Assembly (NCBI RefSeq): GCF_014931375.1
Contig: NZ_CP063117.1
Span: 1,736,501 to 1,800,500 of the forward strand
From: Haemophilus parainfluenzae
GTDB taxonomy: Bacteria > Pseudomonadota > Gammaproteobacteria > Enterobacterales > Pasteurellaceae
DNA: 64,000 nt
Reading direction: 5' to 3'
The notes beneath the pieces are model-generated. The model did no database searches. It saw only the letters and a list, made by a program, of their open reading frames with translations, and was not told where the DNA came from. Each line of letters starts with the position of its first letter. The stretch's first letter is position 1. Made by a program: the position numbers and the translations under genes. This document shows positions 1 through 7,817 of this stretch, one piece after another.

Positions 1-54
1 GCTCAGATAAAAATGAGTCAGTTCAGCATATAAGGCTTTTTGATCGTATTTCAT
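1..54 (-). CDS. 5' end of the gene downstream of prmC (partial; SirB1/YchA-like by position)
   Basis: Eighteen codons are visible before the window edge, starting MKYDQKALYAELTHF. The ATG overlaps the prmC stop codon (TAATG), so the gene is translationally coupled to prmC. In related gammaproteobacteria the prfA-prmC pair is followed by a sirB1/ychA-type gene, a transglutaminase-like/TPR protein of unclear function. That identity rests on gene order alone, since too little protein is visible to recognise a family. Confidence 0.5.
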   Translation of the reverse strand, partial: MKYDQKALYAELTHFYLS

Positions 55-932
55 TACCGCTTCCAATATCCCAATGTTACGCGCTCATTGTCGCCATAAT
101 CCCGTATGGTTGCAACCCCTTGCCAATGATTTTGCCAGAAAATTGACCGCACTTCTTCGCCCTGTTTCCAGCCGTGCTCTAACAATAAATAGCCGTTATC
201 TTTTAAATGTCCTGGCGCATACTCAATAAGATGACGTAAATCAGCTAAACCGTTTTCGCCCGCCACCAACGCCGAACGAGGCTCAAAACGCACATCACCT
301 TGGAAAAGATGTTCATCAGCTTCATTAATATAAGGCGGATTACTCACAATAATATCAAACTGCCCTTCAACATTTTCAAACCAACGACTCTGTAAAAATT
401 GCACATTGAGCTGATTTTTTTCTGCATTGGATTGCGCTAATTTGACGACTTCAGACATTAAATCAACACCGATGACATCCAATTGAATATGCTTTTTTTG
501 ACAAATAGGAGAAAGCTCAGAAGCCAACGCCAACGCAATGGCGCCAGTGCCTGTACCAAGATCTAAAATACGAAAGTGCGGTGGATTTTCTTCCAGTTTT
601 TCTAACGCAATTTGTAATGCTTTTTCTACGAGAATTTCGGTATCGGGGCGAGGAATTAATGTTCCTTCAGACACATTTAAAGGCAAGGACCAGAATTCCT
701 TTTCGCCGAGGATATAAGCGATAGGTTCGCCTTTTAAACGACGATCTAAAAGTGCGGTCAATTTTAACCGCACTTTTTCATCAATTTCCGTTTCATCGAA
801 AGCTAAAATTTGCGTTCTTGATTTTCCCGTTGCGTGTTGCAATAGCACTAACGCATCCACTTTGCCATTCTCTGTTGGATTTACCTGATTTAAGGCTTGC
901 GCAGCATCGGCAAGCCATTGTTGATAGGTCAT
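54..932 (-). CDS. prmC: peptide chain release factor N5-glutamine methyltransferase
   Basis: PrmC (HemK) methylates the glutamine of the GGQ motif in release factors RF1 and RF2, which raises termination efficiency. The 292-residue protein has an N-terminal helical substrate-binding part, a class I S-adenosylmethionine fold with the glycine-rich motif DLGTGTGAIALA near residues 124-135, and the catalytic NPPY tetrapeptide at about 198-201, diagnostic of amide-nitrogen methyltransferases. Its start overlaps the stop of prfA by one base (TAATG), so enzyme and substrate are made from one message, as in E. coli. Length is normal for the family. A Haemophilus uptake signal lies inside the reading frame near 750-760. 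Confidence 0.97.
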   Translation of the reverse strand: MTYQQWLADAAQALNQVNPTENGKVDALVLLQHATGKSRTQILAFDETEIDEKVRLKLTALLDRRLKGEPIAYILGEKEFWSLPLNVSEGTLIPRPDTEILVEKALQIALEKLEENPPHFRILDLGTGTGAIALALASELSPICQKKHIQLDVIGVDLMSEVVKLAQSNAEKNQLNVQFLQSRWFENVEGQFDIIVSNPPYINEADEHLFQGDVRFEPRSALVAGENGLADLRHLIEYAPGHLKDNGYLLLEHGWKQGEEVRSIFWQNHWQGVATIRDYGDNERVTLGYWKR

Positions 933-2014
933 TAATTATTCTCAGATAACGCTGCTAATTGATCCGCTTGATATTCAGTGATAATCGGCTGAATAAGCTC
1001 GTCAATTTTGCCGTTCATCACTTCATCTAAGCGATAGAGCGTTAAGTTGATACGGTGATCGGTTACACGACCTTGTGGATAGTTATAAGTACGAATTTTA
1101 TCTGAACGATCGCCTGAGCCTAATAAGTTACGGCGGGTATCCGCTTGCTCTGCCGCTTGACGCTCTTGCTCGGCTTGAACAATACGTGAAGCCAATACAG
1201 ACATCGCTTTAGCTTTGTTTTTATGTTGTGAACGTTCATCCTGACATTCCACAACAATACCTGTTGGAATGTGAGTAATACGTACTGCAGAGTCTGTTGT
1301 ATTAACGTGCTGACCACCTGCACCAGATGAACGATAGGTATCAATACGTAAATCTGCTGGATTGATTTCCGGCATTTCAGATTCTGGTAATTCAGGCATT
1401 ACCGCAACAGTACAAGCAGAGGTATGAATACGACCTTGGCTTTCTGTTTTTGGTACACGTTGTACGCGGTGGCCGCCTGATTCAAATTTCAACTGACCAT
1501 ACACGCCATCACCGCTTACTTTAACGATCACTTCTTTATAACCGCCCTGCTCGCTTTCATTTGCACTGAGCATTTCAACACGCCAGCGTTTACTTTCTGC
1601 ATAACGGCTGTACATACGGAATAAATCGCCGGCAAAGATACCCGCTTCATCACCACCAGTACCCGCACGAATTTCTAAATAGCAGTTATATTCATCATTT
1701 GGATCTTTCGGTAATAAAAGAATTTGAAGTTGTTGCTCCACTTCTTCAATTTCGGCTTTGGATTCTTCAATTTCCATTTCTGCCATTTCTTTCATTTCAG
1801 GATCATCTAACATCAATTCTGCCTCAGCAATGTTAGAATTAAGCTGATTCCAACGATTAAAACATTTCACCACATCTTCAAGTTGTGCATATTCTTTAGA
1901 ATACGCACGGAATTTATCCTGATCTGAAATCACCGACGCATCACCTAGCAATGCCTCTAATTCTTCATAACGTTCTTTTAAACTTTCAAGTTTTGCAATA
2001 ATAGAATCTTTCAT
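932..2014 (-). CDS. prfA: peptide chain release factor 1 (RF1)
   Basis: RF1 reads UAA and UAG stop codons and triggers release of the finished peptide on the ribosome. The 360-residue protein shows the full set of landmarks. These are a coiled N-terminal domain, the anticodon-like PxT tripeptide as PKT at about 188-190 within [14 protein letters not shown] (E. coli has PAT), and the GGQ motif in GAGGQHVN at about 231-238. It is first in the run prfA-prmC. The bases upstream (2015-2180) hold no gene and should contain its promoter. Confidence 0.98.
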   Translation of the reverse strand: MKDSIIAKLESLKERYEELEALLGDASVISDQDKFRAYSKEYAQLEDVVKCFNRWNQLNSNIAEAELMLDDPEMKEMAEMEIEESKAEIEEVEQQLQILLLPKDPNDEYNCYLEIRAGTGGDEAGIFAGDLFRMYSRYAESKRWRVEMLSANESEQGGYKEVIVKVSGDGVYGQLKFESGGHRVQRVPKTESQGRIHTSACTVAVMPELPESEMPEINPADLRIDTYRSSGAGGQHVNTTDSAVRITHIPTGIVVECQDERSQHKNKAKAMSVLASRIVQAEQERQAAEQADTRRNLLGSGDRSDKIRTYNYPQGRVTDHRINLTLYRLDEVMNGKIDELIQPIITEYQADQLAALSENN

Positions 2015-2180
2015 ATTTTTATAAAGTTAAAGCCAAAAATAAAATCGGCCTATTCTAGCCGATTTTAAGGAAAATTGACAGCGAAGGAGATTAAGAATCT
2101 CAGACGCTTTGTTGGTGACTTACTCACTATTTATGAGTCTCTCCTTTTTAATTGCCAATTTTCATTATTACAATTCCCCT

Positions 2181-2684
2181 CTATTTTAGCTTACCGTAAT
2201 ATTCACATCCTTTTTGTTCTCCATTATCACAAGCCTTACCAAGCCATTCTTTAGCTAAAGATTTATTTACTTGAACTCCTCGCCCATTATAGTACATCAC
2301 GCCCAAATTAAATTGGGCCGGTGCAAATCCTTGCTCCGCGGCTTTGCGAAACCATTTCAACGCTTTAACATCATCTTGTTTTACGCCTTGTCCGCTAACA
2401 TACATATTGCCCAAATTAAATTGGGCCTCTGCAATTCCTTGCTCCGCCGCTCGGCTATACCATTTTACCGCTTTAACATTATCTTGTTTTACGCCAACCC
2501 CCTCTTCATACATCCTTCCCAAAAGAGCTTGAGCATTCGCATCACCTTGCTCTGCCAAGGGGGGAACAATTTCCAATATCGCTTTGAAGTCTTTTTGTTG
2601 TTCTATTGCCCAAGCAGTAGATTGAAGAGAAAATACAGAAGCACCGAAAAGTGCGGTGGTAAAAAGTGTTTTTGTGAATCGCAT
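2181..2684 (-). CDS. exported Sel1-repeat protein
   Basis: I take the start at the internal methionine MRFTKTLF because it opens a clean signal peptide (MRFTKTLFTTALFGASVFSL, then cleavage after STAWA) and has a GGA ribosome site eight bases upstream. A longer reading frame from 2720 would put twelve residues before the signal. The mature part of about 140 residues is a run of Sel1-type TPR-like repeats (pattern A-x-LG-x-MY-x-x-G-x-GV then W-x-x-x-AAEQG). The last unit ends in a CDNGEQKGC segment with two cysteines. Such proteins are periplasmic protein-interaction scaffolds; the partner cannot be told from sequence. Paralogues with varying repeat number are common in Pasteurellaceae. Confidence 0.85.
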   Translation of the reverse strand: MRFTKTLFTTALFGASVFSLQSTAWAIEQQKDFKAILEIVPPLAEQGDANAQALLGRMYEEGVGVKQDNVKAVKWYSRAAEQGIAEAQFNLGNMYVSGQGVKQDDVKALKWFRKAAEQGFAPAQFNLGVMYYNGRGVQVNKSLAKEWLGKACDNGEQKGCEYYGKLK

Positions 2685-2750
2685 AGAAATCGTCCATTTA
2701 TTAATCAATGATTGAAACAACCAAACATTTTTTGTTTAGCATTATGTTTT

Positions 2751-2796
2751 GTTGTACTCTCTGTAAAGAGAGTACAACACCCAGTATACTGGGTGT
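2751..2796. repeat. two abutting perfect hairpins upstream of the Sel1 gene
   Basis: Bases 2751-2778 form an 11-base-pair perfect stem (GTTGTACTCTC/GAGAGTACAAC) with loop TGTAAA. Overlapping its right foot, 2777-2796 is the perfect 20-base palindrome ACACCCAGTATACTGGGTGT. They lie 67-112 bases upstream of the Sel1-repeat gene, in its leader or promoter. Neither is followed by a T-run, so they do not look like simple terminators. They could be operator sites, a leader RNA fold or a small mobile repeat. Confidence 0.7.
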
Positions 2797-2853
2797 GAAA
2801 TGATTAAAAATTAGACTATTTAGTTAGGGGAGAATTAGGGGGTATTAAGACTG

Positions 2854-2880
2854 AAAAAAGTGAGCCATCTTGATCACTTT
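2854..2880 (-). terminator. terminator of epmC
   Basis: Read on the minus strand, AAGTGA pairs with TCACTT around a 10-base loop and is followed by six T residues. It starts seven bases after the epmC stop codon. Confidence 0.6.
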
Positions 2881-2886
2881 CTGCTA

Positions 2887-3423
2887 TTAAATACGCGCGA
2901 CATCAAACTTCACCAAATTAATTTCATCTTCTGTGCCATAAAATGCCACTAACGCCTTGCGTAACGTTTCCGCTCGTTTTGGTAAACCTTTTTCCGCATA
3001 GATTTTCACTTGTTCATATACGGCTTGTTTAAAAGGCTGTGTATCGCCTGGATTGCCATTCAAATTATCCGCGCTGGCAAAATAACGGAATCCCGCCGCT
3101 GTGGCTAAAATCCATTCCAATGCTTGAGGCTTCACTTCCACCTTTTCAAAATCACGCTGACGCTCTTCAGAACGACCATCCGGCTCATACCAATAGCCAA
3201 AATCTTCTAATTTACGGCGCTCTTTCCCTGCCACTAACCAATGGGCAATTTCATGTAATGCACTGCTGTAAAAGCCTCTCGCAAAGTAAATCGCGTGATA
3301 AGGCACCTCATCATTTGCAGGAATGTAAATTGGCTCATCCCCACCTTTAACCAATCGCGTATTATATTCTTCTTCAAAACATTGATTAAAAATCGCAATG
3401 ATATCCTCAAGTTTGTGTTCCAT
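2887..3423 (-). CDS. epmC: elongation factor P hydroxylase EpmC (YfcM family)
   Basis: EpmC hydroxylates the beta-lysyl-lysine modification of elongation factor P, the last step after EpmA and EpmB. The 178-residue protein matches the family along its length: FNxCF near the start, YNTRLVKGGDEPIY, the ALHEIAHW block that resembles a metal-binding HExxH, the DFGYWYEPDGR block and VEVKPQALEW. I place the start at MEHKLED because GGAGAAAGC sits directly before it. The reading frame could extend eight codons upstream (MIKIFGES), but without a ribosome site. Confidence 0.93.
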   Translation of the reverse strand: MEHKLEDIIAIFNQCFEEEYNTRLVKGGDEPIYIPANDEVPYHAIYFARGFYSSALHEIAHWLVAGKERRKLEDFGYWYEPDGRSEERQRDFEKVEVKPQALEWILATAAGFRYFASADNLNGNPGDTQPFKQAVYEQVKIYAEKGLPKRAETLRKALVAFYGTEDEINLVKFDVARI

Positions 3424-3604
3424 GCTTTCTCCAAATATTTTTATCAATAAAGCCTCTTAAAAGGTTTGAGAATTATCTCATTTTTAATGTTTTTCACAAA
3501 ATCTTGGTTAAATAAAAAACGTCTGAAATTAACGTTTCAGATTTTTTTCATCATAAAGTGCGGTCAAATTTTTAGGTGTTTTTAAACCTATCTTTAAGCC
3601 CCAT

Positions 3605-4513
3605 CTATTTAATATCCCCCTTGGGCGCATGCCCGAAATACCGTTTGTATTCACGGCTGAATTGGCTAGGTGACTCGTAGCCGACTTGGTAAGCGGTTTC
3701 GGTTATAGCTCTTCCTTCTTGAGCAATTAGGCGTCTGGCTTCCACCAAACGTAAGGATTTTTGATATTGCAGCGGTGAAAGGCTGGTTATCTTCTTGAAA
3801 TGGCTATGAAAGCCAGATAATGACATACCACTTAAATTTGCCAAGGTTTCCACGGTGATGGTTTCACTAAAATGTTGTTACAGATAGTAAGTGGCTTGGG
3901 CGATTTTTTTGGTGTGAGATCCATTGCTTACCATGGCTTTAAATTTGCCACCTTGTTCGCCTGTAAGGAGTCGATAATATATTTCTTGTTGGATAAGCGG
4001 TGCAAGAAACCCAATATCTTTTGGATTTTCGTGCAAGAATAATAAGCGTTCAACAGCATTTTTGAGAGATTCATCCAAATGCCATTGTGCAAAATCTTCG
4101 TCGCCCGGTTGAAGAGCATCTGCAAGGTTTGGATTTGCTAATAAAATCTTGCTAACGCTCTCAATATCAATTTTCATCGACATCACTAAAAACGGCTTTT
4201 TCGGCTCGGCATATTTAATTTCGCCGCGCATCGGCACATTGACAGGGCAGAACATAAAGTGTTGATTGTCAAAACGGTAGCATTGTTCGCCTAGTTGTAT
4301 TTCACGTTCCCCACTTAACACGATGCAAATGCTCGGTTCTTGAATAATACCCTCGTAGCAAAACGGCTGATCGGCATGGCGAATCACCAAGCCTTTAATT
4401 GGAGATGAATAGGTTTCGTTATGTGGAATAACTTTTAATAAGCGTTCTATCGTTTCAGTTGAGAACATTATTTTGTAGGAATAGGCAAGTAATTTGGATA
4501 AGTCATATAACAC
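3605..4513 (-). pseudogene. AraC-family regulator split by an in-frame stop codon
   Basis: The N-terminal part (4513 to 3878) is an AraC-type cupin-like sensor domain (SPIKGLVIRHADQP, ICIVLSGER). The C-terminal part (to 3605) holds the double helix-turn-helix ([20 protein letters not shown], then [20 protein letters not shown]). Between them the frame is unbroken except for one TAA at 3880-3878, in the sequence [18 protein letters not shown]. The flanking residues fit an intact regulator, and a single CAA-to-TAA change would produce the stop. The true start is either a GTG at 4513 or the ATG at 4468. The gene is divergent from the truncated ohr, which it may once have regulated. Phase variation or readthrough is possible but unsupported. 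Confidence 0.85.
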
Positions 4514-4598
4514 TTCATATTGCCGTTCAATATAATGAACTCACTTTTAACGGCGGTACGCCAAACCATATTAACCAACATTAAATGAGGAAAACATT

Positions 4599-4692
4599 AT
4601 GAAAATTTTCTACAAAACATCAGCAACAGCAACCGGCGGACGTGATGGTCGTACCCAAGTGGACGATGGTTCAATCGACTTTGATTTGGTTT
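4599..4692 (+). pseudogene. 5' fragment of organic hydroperoxide resistance gene ohr
   Basis: The first 31 codons, MKIFYKTSATATGGRDGRTQ followed by VDDGSIDFDLV, match the start of Ohr, the OsmC-family thiol peroxidase that reduces organic hydroperoxides. A good ribosome site (TGAGGAAAAC) precedes the ATG. At about 4692 the similarity ends abruptly and the next bases belong to an oppositely oriented nnrS-like gene. The catalytic cysteines are missing, so no active enzyme can be made. This is the left joint of the Neisseria-like segment. Confidence 0.85.
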
Positions 4693-4805
4693 CATTTCAA
4701 AATGACGGCACCGGAGCTGATGAAAAACACCAACGCGCCGAGTATGGCAAGCACCGCCGCACCGACGAAAAACGGCCGCATGGGGTGGGTGAAAAACTTA
4801 TTCAT
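4692..4805 (-). pseudogene. 5' fragment of an NnrS-family gene, reversed against ohr
   Basis: On the minus strand an ATG at 4805 opens MNKFFTHPMRPFFVGAAVLA and continues about 17 more residues to a stop at 4692. The HPMRPFF opening and first membrane helix are those of NnrS, a multi-helix heme and copper membrane protein linked to nitric oxide response and common in Neisseria. Only the first of about twelve helices remains. The break coincides with the end of the ohr fragment, so both genes were cut at one junction. Confidence 0.75.
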
Positions 4806-4890
4806 GGTTTGGCTTAATTCTGCATGAAGATGCTTTCGGATATGGATTTATTGGGCGGACAGGGTTGTATCTTGTATTGAAGAAGCAAGC

Positions 4891-4930
4891 CGAAGGTTTG
4901 TCAGATACTCAAATGCCCGTATCATTCATA
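4891..4930. repeat. left half (A') of a duplicated gene-end segment
   Basis: This stretch (CGAAGGTTTGTCAG ... ATCATTCATA) is an imperfect copy of 5711-5750 (CGCAAGGTTTGTCAG ... ATCACTCATA). The matching right half is at 5551-5600. The cadD gene lies exactly between the halves. Confidence 0.65.
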
Positions 4931-5540
4931 TTATTGATATTATTGTTTGAATTGTATTATTTTCAATAATAATAAATAACCCTAAACCAATATAAATAAC
5001 AGCCATTATCCAACGACTAAACTTCTCTACAATTTCACCAACACCTGAAATATTAGCCAATCTTTGTGCTGTATATACTAAAACAAAAATCAATATTAAA
5101 AATACAAGAAGAGTAACTAATAAGTCGACAAGATCTAAAGTCACAAAGTAAGGAACAAAAAGTCCAATATTATCTGCACCACAACTAGCAACTGTAACCA
5201 AAGCAACAATACCGACTAATTTTGACAACCCTTTTTCATCCAATTCTTTTTTAGCTCTTTTTTCGCCCTCACAATCGTCGTAAATAGCAACTTTAATACC
5301 TAAGTAAATCGGTATTAAACCTAATAAACCCAACACCCATTTTTCCGGAACATAATTCAAAACAAAAGCTAGAAATAAACTAACTAATATTAAAATTACA
5401 GAACCTAAATATTGTCCGATATAAATATCTCGATATTCTTTTCTAGTATTTGCTCTAGCAAAAAATATTAATAGTATTACCAACAAATCTACTGCTGTAG
5501 CAATATATAAAACAGCAGCAGTAATCACAGTCGAAAACAT
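4926..5540 (-). CDS. cadD: CadD-family cadmium resistance transporter
   Basis: A 204-residue integral membrane protein with about five or six helices and the conserved core ASCGADNIGLFVPYF. This is the pattern of the cadmium resistance transporter family typified by staphylococcal CadD. The predicted role is export of cadmium across the inner membrane. I start it at MFSTVITAAV because GAGGT lies a few bases upstream; the longer frame to 5591 runs into a copy of another gene's tail. The gene is strikingly AT-rich compared with the GC-rich flanks on its right, so it has a separate origin. Substrate is inferred from family only. Confidence 0.85.
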   Translation of the reverse strand: MFSTVITAAVLYIATAVDLLVILLIFFARANTRKEYRDIYIGQYLGSVILILVSLFLAFVLNYVPEKWVLGLLGLIPIYLGIKVAIYDDCEGEKRAKKELDEKGLSKLVGIVALVTVASCGADNIGLFVPYFVTLDLVDLLVTLLVFLILIFVLVYTAQRLANISGVGEIVEKFSRWIMAVIYIGLGLFIIIENNTIQTIISII

Positions 5541-5550
5541 AAAGCACCTC

Positions 5551-5605
5551 ATAATGAATCCCCTGCCCCCTTGGCACCACGGCTTTTTCAAAAACCGAAT
5601 TGCGT
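5551..5605 (-). pseudogene. duplicated 3' tail of the ABC ATPase gene (B')
   Basis: These bases (ATAATGAATCCCCTG ... CACGGCTT ... TTGCGTTCGG) repeat, with scattered changes, the 3' end of the ABC transporter ATPase gene at 5751-5816. They encode a decayed copy of its last residues. Together with the A' half at 4891-4930 they show that the gene end was duplicated and one copy later received cadD. Confidence 0.7.
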
Positions 5606-5658
5606 TCGGATAACAGATTCGTATCTTTCGCTAAAGAGGCAAGCCTGCGGCTTGCTTA

Positions 5659-5703
5659 CCCTCTCCCTAGCCCTCTCCCACGGGGAGAGGGCTAGGGAGA
5701 GGG
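5659..5703. repeat. perfect 21-base-pair hairpin, REP-like
   Basis: The arm at 5659-5679 (CCCTCTCCCTAGCCCTCTCC plus one C) pairs perfectly with 5683-5703 around the loop ACG. Similar CCCTCTCCC...GGGAGAGGG hairpins occur as dispersed intergenic repeats in several proteobacteria. It lies between the two copies of the ABC gene end and may mark a recombination point. Confidence 0.85.
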
Positions 5704-5741
5704 CAACGAACCGCAAGGTTTGTCAGAAATTTAAATTCCTA

Positions 5742-6434
5742 TCACTCATAATAATGAATCCCCTGAAACTCTCTTGCCACCACGGCTTCTTCAAAAGCCC
5801 AATCGCGTTCAGACAGCGGCGTAGGCAGGGTAATCACGTTTTGCACGTTCATGCCCTTAGTGGAAAGCAGCATGATTTCATGGCTCAGGCGTGCGACTTC
5901 GAAGCGGTCGTGCGTTACCAGCATACACGCCATGCCCTGCTGCTCGATTTTTTCCACCAGCATGGCGACCAAAATATCGCGCAAATCGCGGTCCAAACCG
6001 ACGAACGGCTCGTCCAGCAAGGCAAGGTCGCAGCCGCACAGCAGTAGGCGCAAAAATGCTACCCGTTTCGCCATGCCGCCGGACAATTCGGTCGGATATT
6101 TGTTCAAATCGCCCGCAGTCAGCCCGACTTTCGCCGCCAGCGCGATGATTTCGCCTTCATCGGGTTTGTCCATAAAAATAGCGATATTCTGCATCGCAGT
6201 CAAGTTTTCCGGCAGGCGGTTTTCCTGAAACAGAAAACCCGTTTTGCGGAAAGTATTGCGTATCGTGCCCGATTTCGGCGTTTCCAAGCCCGCAATCAAA
6301 CGCAAAACCGTCGTCTTGCCACAGCCGCTCGGCCCGAACAAAGCTTTCACTTCGCCATGTTGCAGGTTCAAACTGAAATCGTGCACGATGGGGTCACGGA
6401 GAATTTCAAAACGCACGTTTTCAAGACAGAGCAT
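5742..6434 (-). CDS. ABC transporter ATP-binding protein (NitT/TauT-like)
   Basis: The 230-residue cytoplasmic ATPase has every nucleotide-binding motif: Walker A GPSGCGKT near residue 35, Q-loop LFQENRL, signature LSGGMAKR, Walker B LALLDEP and switch histidine in VTHD. Best overall fit is the nitrate/taurine/thiamine-precursor group, but the substrate cannot be read. The ATG at 6434 overlaps the permease stop (TGATG) and GGAGAAGGTG precedes it. Base composition is GC-rich and Neisseria-like. Only the tail of the permease and no binding protein remain nearby, so the transporter is probably not functional here. Confidence 0.88.
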   Translation of the reverse strand: MLCLENVRFEILRDPIVHDFSLNLQHGEVKALFGPSGCGKTTVLRLIAGLETPKSGTIRNTFRKTGFLFQENRLPENLTAMQNIAIFMDKPDEGEIIALAAKVGLTAGDLNKYPTELSGGMAKRVAFLRLLLCGCDLALLDEPFVGLDRDLRDILVAMLVEKIEQQGMACMLVTHDRFEVARLSHEIMLLSTKGMNVQNVITLPTPLSERDWAFEEAVVAREFQGIHYYE

Positions 6435-6541
6435 CACCTTCTCCACGGCATAAACAAAATTTCCAAAGGCTTGGTAATCAGGTATTCAAACAGTGACACA
6501 AACACGATAACCAACACCACATAAGCCATCACCGTCGAAGT
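6434..6541 (-). pseudogene. 3' remnant of ABC transporter permease
   Basis: About 35 codons remain (STVMAYVVLVIVFVSLFEYL, then ITKPLEILFMPWRR). This is one membrane helix and a basic end typical of a binding-protein-dependent permease. Its stop codon overlaps the ATPase start, so the two were an operon. The similarity ends where the direct repeat begins at 6541; upstream codons come from the repeat. Confidence 0.75.
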
Positions 6542-6902
6542 CCCCCTGATAGCGCAAGCGTCCTCGCTTGTGCCATTACAATCTATTGTGGTTTCGGAGT
6601 TAGCAAAATCCCGAGGCAAGCTCACGAATAAAGTTTACCGGAAAAGTGATATTTGGCGATAAAGTGATTACCTGTTTAAGTTCTTCAATTTTCTTCTAAT
6701 GACAAAAAAGTGCGGTTATAAAATCAAAAGGATTCTGAACGTTGGCTTTGCCAACGGCTCCCCAGATAGCCCCTCCTTCTGACGCGTAGTTTTATCTATC
6801 TAAAAAATAAGCAAATTGAAGTTATTCATGAAAATAGTAAAAATCTGAATCAAACGAAATTGATTTTCAGGCACGCGTTAGGAAACGCGCGCTATCGCGG
6901 GG
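6541..6902. repeat. direct repeat, copy 1 (about 360 bases)
   Basis: Nearly identical to 8588-8947 in the same orientation, with only a few substitutions and small gaps. It opens with the hairpin GCGCAAGCGTCCTCGCTTGTGC and ends with a second (CACGCGTTAGGAAACGCGCG). It carries one Haemophilus uptake signal (AAAGTGCGGT), which points to a Haemophilus origin between Neisseria-like flanks. On the minus strand a short frame ending ITFPVNFIRELASGFC may be a gene remnant. Confidence 0.9.
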
Positions 6903-7118
6903 ATGTTCGAGTGCGCCGATGCCGCCTTCTTGATAGGCGCGTATCCATCGTCGCAGGTGGGTTCGGGAGATGCCGTAATGATCTGCGGTACGCTGTTGGC
7001 TGCGTATATGCAGGTAGTGGAGTACGGCTTGGTATTTGAAGTGTAATGTATATTTGCTCATAAAAAAACTGCACCTTGTGAGTTGGAGGGGATGTCCAAC
7101 TTTTGGGGTGCAGTTCAG
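6902..7118 (-). mobile_element. left-end fragment of an IS3-family element with truncated orfA
   Basis: On the minus strand the terminal sequence TGCACCCCAAAAGTTGGACA at about 7113-7094 is followed by an ATG at 7061 and 53 codons of a helix-turn-helix protein (KYQAVLHYLHIRSQQRTADH, then YGISRTHLRRWIRAYQEGG). This is the N-terminus of an IS150-type OrfA. It runs straight into the direct repeat at 6902, which cuts it off, so no transposase is made. A near-match of the terminal sequence closes another fragment at 10381. Confidence 0.8.
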
Positions 7119-7161
7119 GGTTTGCTCAGGTTTTCAGACGACCTTCGGATTTGGGCGAACC

Positions 7162-7692
7162 TTATTCCGTTACCGTTTTACGGATGAGCTTTTCCGCATT
7201 GGCGAGTGTGTTTTCCACTTCGGCGAACTCTATTTTGCTGCCCGACACCAGCGCGCGCGTATCGTTGAATACGACTTGGACTGCGCCGTCAGCTTCGGTA
7301 ACGAGGACGCGCAACGGCAGTTGCAGGGCGAAGGCGGGGTCTTTTTGCATCAGCGGTGTGCCGGCTTTGGGCGTGCCGAAAACGATGACTTTCGCGGGCT
7401 GCATGTCCAAACCACTTTGTCGCGCTGCGGCTTGGTGGTCGATGACGGCGAACACGGTCATGCCTTTTTCTTTAACGGCGGTTTCCAAACGGCGGACGGT
7501 ATCGTCGAAGCTGTATTTGCTGACGGCGGTATGGGTTTGATTCATGGCTGAACTTTGTCGGGAATCGGTTTGTCGGGCGGCATCGCCGCTATGTGAAGCG
7601 CTGGCGGCTTTAGCAGCGGGCGCGGCATAGGATACGGCGGCAGGAAGGACGAGTGCGGCGGCAGTCAGCGCAGCAGTCAGTAATTTTTTCAT
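7162..7692 (-). CDS. exported DUF302-domain protein
   Basis: A 176-residue protein with a classical signal peptide (MKKLLTAALTAAALVLPAAV, cleavage after SYA), an alanine-rich linker and a DUF302 domain (VSKYSFDDTVRRLETAVKEK, then VFGTPKAGTPLM). DUF302 proteins are small periplasmic or cytoplasmic proteins of unknown reaction. GC-rich codon use and a GGTCGTCTGAA uptake sequence on either side show Neisseria-type origin. This is one of the few apparently intact genes of the foreign segment. Confidence 0.8.
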   Translation of the reverse strand: MKKLLTAALTAAALVLPAAVSYAAPAAKAASASHSGDAARQTDSRQSSAMNQTHTAVSKYSFDDTVRRLETAVKEKGMTVFAVIDHQAAARQSGLDMQPAKVIVFGTPKAGTPLMQKDPAFALQLPLRVLVTEADGAVQVVFNDTRALVSGSKIEFAEVENTLANAEKLIRKTVTE

Positions 7693-7766
7693 GGTTGTTT
7701 CTCCAAACGGTTGAATAAAGACATCAATCTAAACGGTTCGGCGGCAAAAAGCAATGCCCGTCAGCA

Positions 7767-7808
7767 AAAGGGTCGTCTGAAACGGGAGTGGTTTTCAGAC
7801 GACCCTTT
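7767..7808. terminator. facing Neisseria uptake sequences forming a terminator
   Basis: A 16-base-pair perfect stem at 7767-7782 and 7793-7808 contains GGTCGTCTGAA on both arms. This is a variant of the Neisseria DNA uptake sequence. It lies between the chimeric gene and the DUF302 gene and suits the first as a terminator. Confidence 0.8.
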
Positions 7809-7817
7809 GAGACAAAA

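Noticed and set aside
2854..2880. Hairpin read as part of a regulatory array with the 2751-2796 palindromes
   Set aside because: It has its own T-run and fits a plain terminator for epmC.
4660..4827. The 60- to 70-codon plus-strand frames running past the ohr start
   Set aside because: After codon 31 they merely read the antisense of the NnrS start, so they do not represent a real fusion protein.
7036..7551. Long plus-strand frames of 145-171 codons
   Set aside because: They are opposite-strand shadows of the GC-rich DUF302 gene, which has a signal peptide and a recognisable domain.
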